From positions 1 through 8,196 of the forward strand of contig JAKAIQ010000088.1 of NCBI GenBank assembly GCA_021825035.1: a DNA stretch of 8,196 bases, given 5' to 3'. Under the pieces are notes generated by a model that was not told the origin of the DNA, searched no databases, and saw only the letters and a list, made by a program, of their open reading frames with translations. Both the position numbers and the translations under genes were made by a program. Position 1 is the stretch's first letter; every line of letters starts with the position of its first letter. Below, piece after piece: positions 5,881 through 8,196 of this stretch. This DNA is from Deltaproteobacteria bacterium. Lineage in GTDB: Bacteria > Desulfobacterota > GWC2-55-46.

Positions 5881-7808
5881 CCTTCCTTGCAAAATCCGGC
5901 GCGGCGGGAGACCTTTTCAGCCTCGTCGAACTTCCCGGCATCGATCGTCGATTCGGGGACGATCCCCTTGAGCATCCGCACGACGCCCGCAGCGTCGTTC
6001 CTGGCGGCGCTTTCTCTCAGCCGGTCTATCTTCCCGAGGAGGGAGCTCCTGTTCGCGCCGTTCTGCCTGAGCATGGTAATCTTCCTGTTGTCCGTCGGCG
6101 CTATCCCCTCCCCCTGCCAGTAAAGCTCCTCGTGCAGCTTCTCCCCCGGACGGAGCCCCGTAAAGACGATGTCGATGTCCTTGCCGGGCTCGAGGCCGGA
6201 GAGCTTTATCAGCTCCCCGGCGAGTTCCGCTATCCTTATCGGCTCGCCCATGTCCAGAAGGAATATCTCTCCGCCGGAACCCATGGTTCCAGCCGTCAGC
6301 ACAAGCTGCACGGCCTCCGGAATGGACATGAAGTACCGCGTTATTTCCGGGTGCGTTACCGTTATGGGGCCGCCCTCGGCTATCTGTCTCTTGAAGATAG
6401 GTATGACGCTCCCGTTGCTGCCGATGACGTTCCCGAAGCGGACGGCGATAAATGCCGTCACGTCGCCGTTAAGGGCCTGGACGGTAAGCTCGGCAATGCG
6501 CTTGGTCGTACCCATGATGTTCGACGGGTTGACGGCTTTGTCCGTGGAGATGAGCACGAATTTCCGCACGCCGTTCTCGATGGACAGCCTCGCTGCGTTG
6601 AGCGTGCCGAGGACATTGTTGCGCACTGCCTCTATCGGCTCCAGCTCCATGAGCGGCACGTGCTTGTAGGCGGCGGCGTGGTATACGAGCTCTATCCCGT
6701 TCTCCCTCATCACCCGCGAAAGCTTTTCGGGGTCGAGTATGTCGCCGACCACCGGCAGAACGGCCTGGCCCGGGAATTCCTTTCTGAGCTCGATCTCGAG
6801 CTCGTACATGCTGTTCTCATAGCGTTCATAGAGGACGAGAATCCTCGGGCCGAACTGGCAGACCTGCCTGCACAGCTCCGACCCTATCGACCCGCCCGCG
6901 CCGGTGACGAGCACGCCCTTGCCCTTGATCTCCTCTTCGAGGAGCGATCTATCCCGCTCCCTCGAGAACTTTATGGCGCGCCTTCCAAGGAGCGCCTCGT
7001 ACGAAACATCCTTCAACTGGCCCGTCAGGCCGCCGTTCTGTATGAGCTTCCCTATGCTCGGCATTACCTGAGTTTTAAGCTGCGCCCTCCCCGCTATCTC
7101 GCTTATGCGTACGATATTCTTATGTCCGGAAGACGGTATGGCGACGATCAGCTCGTCAACCGCATATTTTCTGGCGACCTCCGGGATGTCATCCGACCTT
7201 CCAAGCACCGGCACGCCCTGGATTGTCGTGCCCTGTTTGTACGGGTCGTCATCGACGAACCCGATGGGATGGATGCCGAGATGCTTGTTGTAACGTATCT
7301 CGTTGAGCATTAGCACCCCGGCCTTTCCGGCCCCGGCTATAAGTATATGCCTCTTCACCTTGGCGGACACGGAAGACCTGTACTCGCGGGCGTAGCGTAC
7401 CAGGAGCTTGGTGCCGGATATGAACCCGAGGCTCAGAAGCGCCTCGAGAAGGAATACGGATCGAGGGAAGTCCTCGAGCCTGCCCATGAAGACCATCAAC
7501 GCCAGAAACAGGGCCGAACCGAGGACTACTGCCTTGAGGCTGTCCATGAGGTCCTTCAGGTAGGCGAACCGCCACGAGGCGGAAAAGGTCCTGTAATAGA
7601 CGTAGCCCGTCATCCTTGCGAGCGCTATGAGCGGCAGCGTCCGGTAAAAGACCGGCATGTACCTCGACGGCAGACTGAAGTCGAAACGGATAAAGAACGC
7701 GCACGCGTAGGCGAGCACCGCGGAAAAGAGATGGAAGCCTATCTTTATGGCCGTCTTGTAACGCAGAAGGTAGCTGTCGAACAAATTGTCTATCAGTCCC
7801 TTTGGCAT
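5877..7808 (-). CDS. CapD/WbpM-like membrane-bound NDP-sugar 4,6-dehydratase/epimerase
   Basis: This 643-residue protein belongs to the large membrane-anchored branch of the CapD/FlaA1 family, which converts UDP-GlcNAc-type sugars to 4-keto-6-deoxy intermediates for polysaccharides. Hydrophobic segments at about 22-40, 53-71, 90-108 and 117-133 would form four membrane helices. A CoA/NAD-binding-like fold with GAGKAG at about 159-164 follows, then the catalytic short-chain dehydrogenase domain with GAGGSIG at 303-309, YHAAAYKHVPLME near 376-388 and ISTDKAVNPSNIMGTTKR near 420-437. S421, M432 and K436 match the Ser-Met-Lys triad reported for WbpM-type enzymes, in which Met replaces the usual Tyr. 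GLRPGEKLHEEL (about 551-562) is another family signature. Length is normal for the family. The ATG at 7806-7808 has only a weak purine-rich site upstream. It heads the apparent operon and is coupled to prsK by ATGA. Exact substrate and product (for example a QuiNAc, FucNAc or bacillosamine precursor) cannot be told from the sequence. Confidence 0.93.
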   Translation of the reverse strand: MPKGLIDNLFDSYLLRYKTAIKIGFHLFSAVLAYACAFFIRFDFSLPSRYMPVFYRTLPLIALARMTGYVYYRTFSASWRFAYLKDLMDSLKAVVLGSALFLALMVFMGRLEDFPRSVFLLEALLSLGFISGTKLLVRYAREYRSSVSAKVKRHILIAGAGKAGVLMLNEIRYNKHLGIHPIGFVDDDPYKQGTTIQGVPVLGRSDDIPEVARKYAVDELIVAIPSSGHKNIVRISEIAGRAQLKTQVMPSIGKLIQNGGLTGQLKDVSYEALLGRRAIKFSRERDRSLLEEEIKGKGVLVTGAGGSIGSELCRQVCQFGPRILVLYERYENSMYELEIELRKEFPGQAVLPVVGDILDPEKLSRVMRENGIELVYHAAAYKHVPLMELEPIEAVRNNVLGTLNAARLSIENGVRKFVLISTDKAVNPSNIMGTTKRIAELTVQALNGDVTAFIAVRFGNVIGSNGSVIPIFKRQIAEGGPITVTHPEITRYFMSIPEAVQLVLTAGTMGSGGEIFLLDMGEPIRIAELAGELIKLSGLEPGKDIDIVFTGLRPGEKLHEELYWQGEGIAPTDNRKITMLRQNGANRSSLLGKIDRLRESAARNDAAGVVRMLKGIVPESTIDAGKFDEAEKVSRRAGFCKEG

Positions 7809-7841
7809 TGTATTTTTCCGCCTCTGTTTGTGTGTTTACCC

Positions 7842-7853
7842 GCGGCAAGCCGC
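7842..7853. repeat. GC-rich inverted repeat in the gap before the dehydratase
   Basis: The plus strand reads GCGGCAAGCCGC, a five-base perfect inverted repeat with a two-base centre, about 34 bases before the dehydratase start. It may be an operator or a small hairpin in the leader. A role is not shown by the sequence. Confidence 0.3.
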
Positions 7854-7875
7854 ATGGAAGTCAAAAGAATCCGTA

Positions 7876-7896
7876 AAAGGCCGCGCCTCAAGCGGC
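7876..7896 (-). terminator. Weak candidate intrinsic terminator after the glycosyltransferase fragment
   Basis: On the minus strand GCCGC-TTGAGGC-GCGGC can form a five-base-pair hairpin with a seven-base loop and is followed by CTTTT. It begins about 20 bases after the stop of the upstream gene. The stem is short and the T run is only four, so it may attenuate rather than end transcription, or be chance in GC-rich DNA. No clear promoter is visible in the rest of the 107-base gap (7809-7915). Confidence 0.3.
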
Positions 7897-7915
7897 GTAG
7901 GGCCAACCCGATGGA

Positions 7916-8196
7916 TTAGAATTTTATCCTTAAAATGGCCAGTCCCCTGGCGAACCCGAAAATAAGGTACAGAAGGGCGTAATGAAAAAGCCCTCCCCAC
8001 TTCCGGCACCTTTTCGCGGTGCTTACGGCCAGATATGCCGGCAGACCCACCAACATGGACGCGGGTATCAAAAGCACCGGATACCCTCTGCGTAACGCGA
8101 GCACGCCCGCAAGCGCCAGCAAAAAAGCAAGCATGTTGGCGAGGAAAAAAACCGAAAAGACGGTTATCTTGGTGTTCATCCTCCCTTTATGCCTGA
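7916..8196 (-). CDS. C-terminal part of a membrane protein, probably a family 2 glycosyltransferase
   Basis: The frame ends with TAA at 7916-7918 and stays open to the right edge of the window, giving at least 92 visible codons. The first ATG (8177-8179) is directly abutted by GGGAGG, far too close for a normal ribosome site, so the gene most likely starts outside the window. The visible protein begins RHKGRMNTKITV, then has two membrane helices at about 8-30 and 35-53 of the visible ATG numbering, a basic linker (STAKRCRKWGG) and a final hydrophobic stretch FHYALLYLIFGFARGLAIL. That layout, two helices plus a hydrophobic tail ending in ARG-like residues, resembles the end of membrane-associated GT2 glycosyltransferases in exopolysaccharide clusters. 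The catalytic domain is not visible, so this rests on the tail and on context. Alternatively it is a small 87-residue membrane protein of unknown role. Confidence 0.6.
   Translation of the reverse strand, partial: RHKGRMNTKITVFSVFFLANMLAFLLALAGVLALRRGYPVLLIPASMLVGLPAYLAVSTAKRCRKWGGLFHYALLYLIFGFARGLAILRIKF

Noticed and set aside
5042..5941. Minus-strand frame of 299 codons in a different register from prsK
   Set aside because: It overlaps the membrane domain of prsK and the end of the dehydratase out of frame; the translation is rich in Arg, Pro and His and shows no domain, typical of a shifted frame in GC-rich DNA.
6132..7313. Plus-strand open frame of 393 codons
   Set aside because: It is antisense to the CapD/WbpM-like dehydratase, which has complete motifs. 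The translation is low-complexity, rich in Arg, Leu and Tyr, with no recognisable domain.
7830..7880. Possible sigma-70 -35 box (TTGACT) before the dehydratase
   Set aside because: No acceptable -10 element lies at the right distance; the sequence there is GGGTAAA, so I did not call a promoter.
1..8196. CRISPR arrays, tRNA or rRNA genes, insertion sequences, phage genes
   Set aside because: No spaced direct repeats, no tRNA-like cloverleaf sequence, no transposase or integrase motif and no terminal inverted repeats with target duplication were seen on either strand.

Overview
The window is a piece of an exopolysaccharide / protein-sorting locus of the PEP-CTERM (exosortase, XrtA/EpsH-type) kind. 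All supported genes lie on the minus strand, so transcription runs from the right end to the left. The recognisable proteins are a two-component pair of the PrsK/PrsR type, two nucleotide-sugar enzymes (a CapD/WbpM-like dehydratase and a UDP-GlcNAc/UDP-glucose-type 6-dehydrogenase), the probable C-terminal end of a membrane glycosyltransferase, and a secreted protein whose reading frame leaves the window exactly at the residues VPEPS, the start of a PEP-CTERM sorting signal. PEP-CTERM systems are known only from Gram-negative-type bacteria that make exopolysaccharide. The moderately high GC content and the mixed use of AGG, ATA and GGC/GCC codons would fit a deltaproteobacterial or Nitrospirota-like lineage, but that placement is a guess from composition.

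Layout in transcription order: positions 8196-7916 hold the end of a membrane protein, probably a family 2 glycosyltransferase. A 107-base gap with two GC-rich inverted repeats follows. Positions 7808-5877 encode the membrane-anchored CapD/WbpM/FlaA1-like dehydratase. Its stop codon overlaps the start of the PrsK-like sensor kinase (5880-3733) as ATGA. The PrsR-like sigma-54 activator (3712-2360) follows after 20 bases, and the nucleotide-sugar dehydrogenase (2346-1024) after 13 bases. These four genes look like one operon. A 393-base, visibly AT-rich interval (631-1023) comes next, with one doubtful 65-codon frame and a perfect-looking sigma-54 promoter (TGGCACG-N4-TTGCA). Finally the PEP-CTERM protein gene (630 to 1) runs off the left edge.

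How they fit together: the two sugar enzymes and the glycosyltransferase would make and assemble modified amino-sugar or uronic-acid units of an extracellular polysaccharide. PrsK would sense an unknown signal and phosphorylate PrsR. PrsR carries the GAFTGA loop and so should work with sigma-54 RNA polymerase; the sigma-54 promoter in front of the PEP-CTERM gene is an obvious candidate target. The exosortase itself is not in the window. The system is a known type; the local points of interest are the promoter, the candidate activator site and the small AT-rich island.
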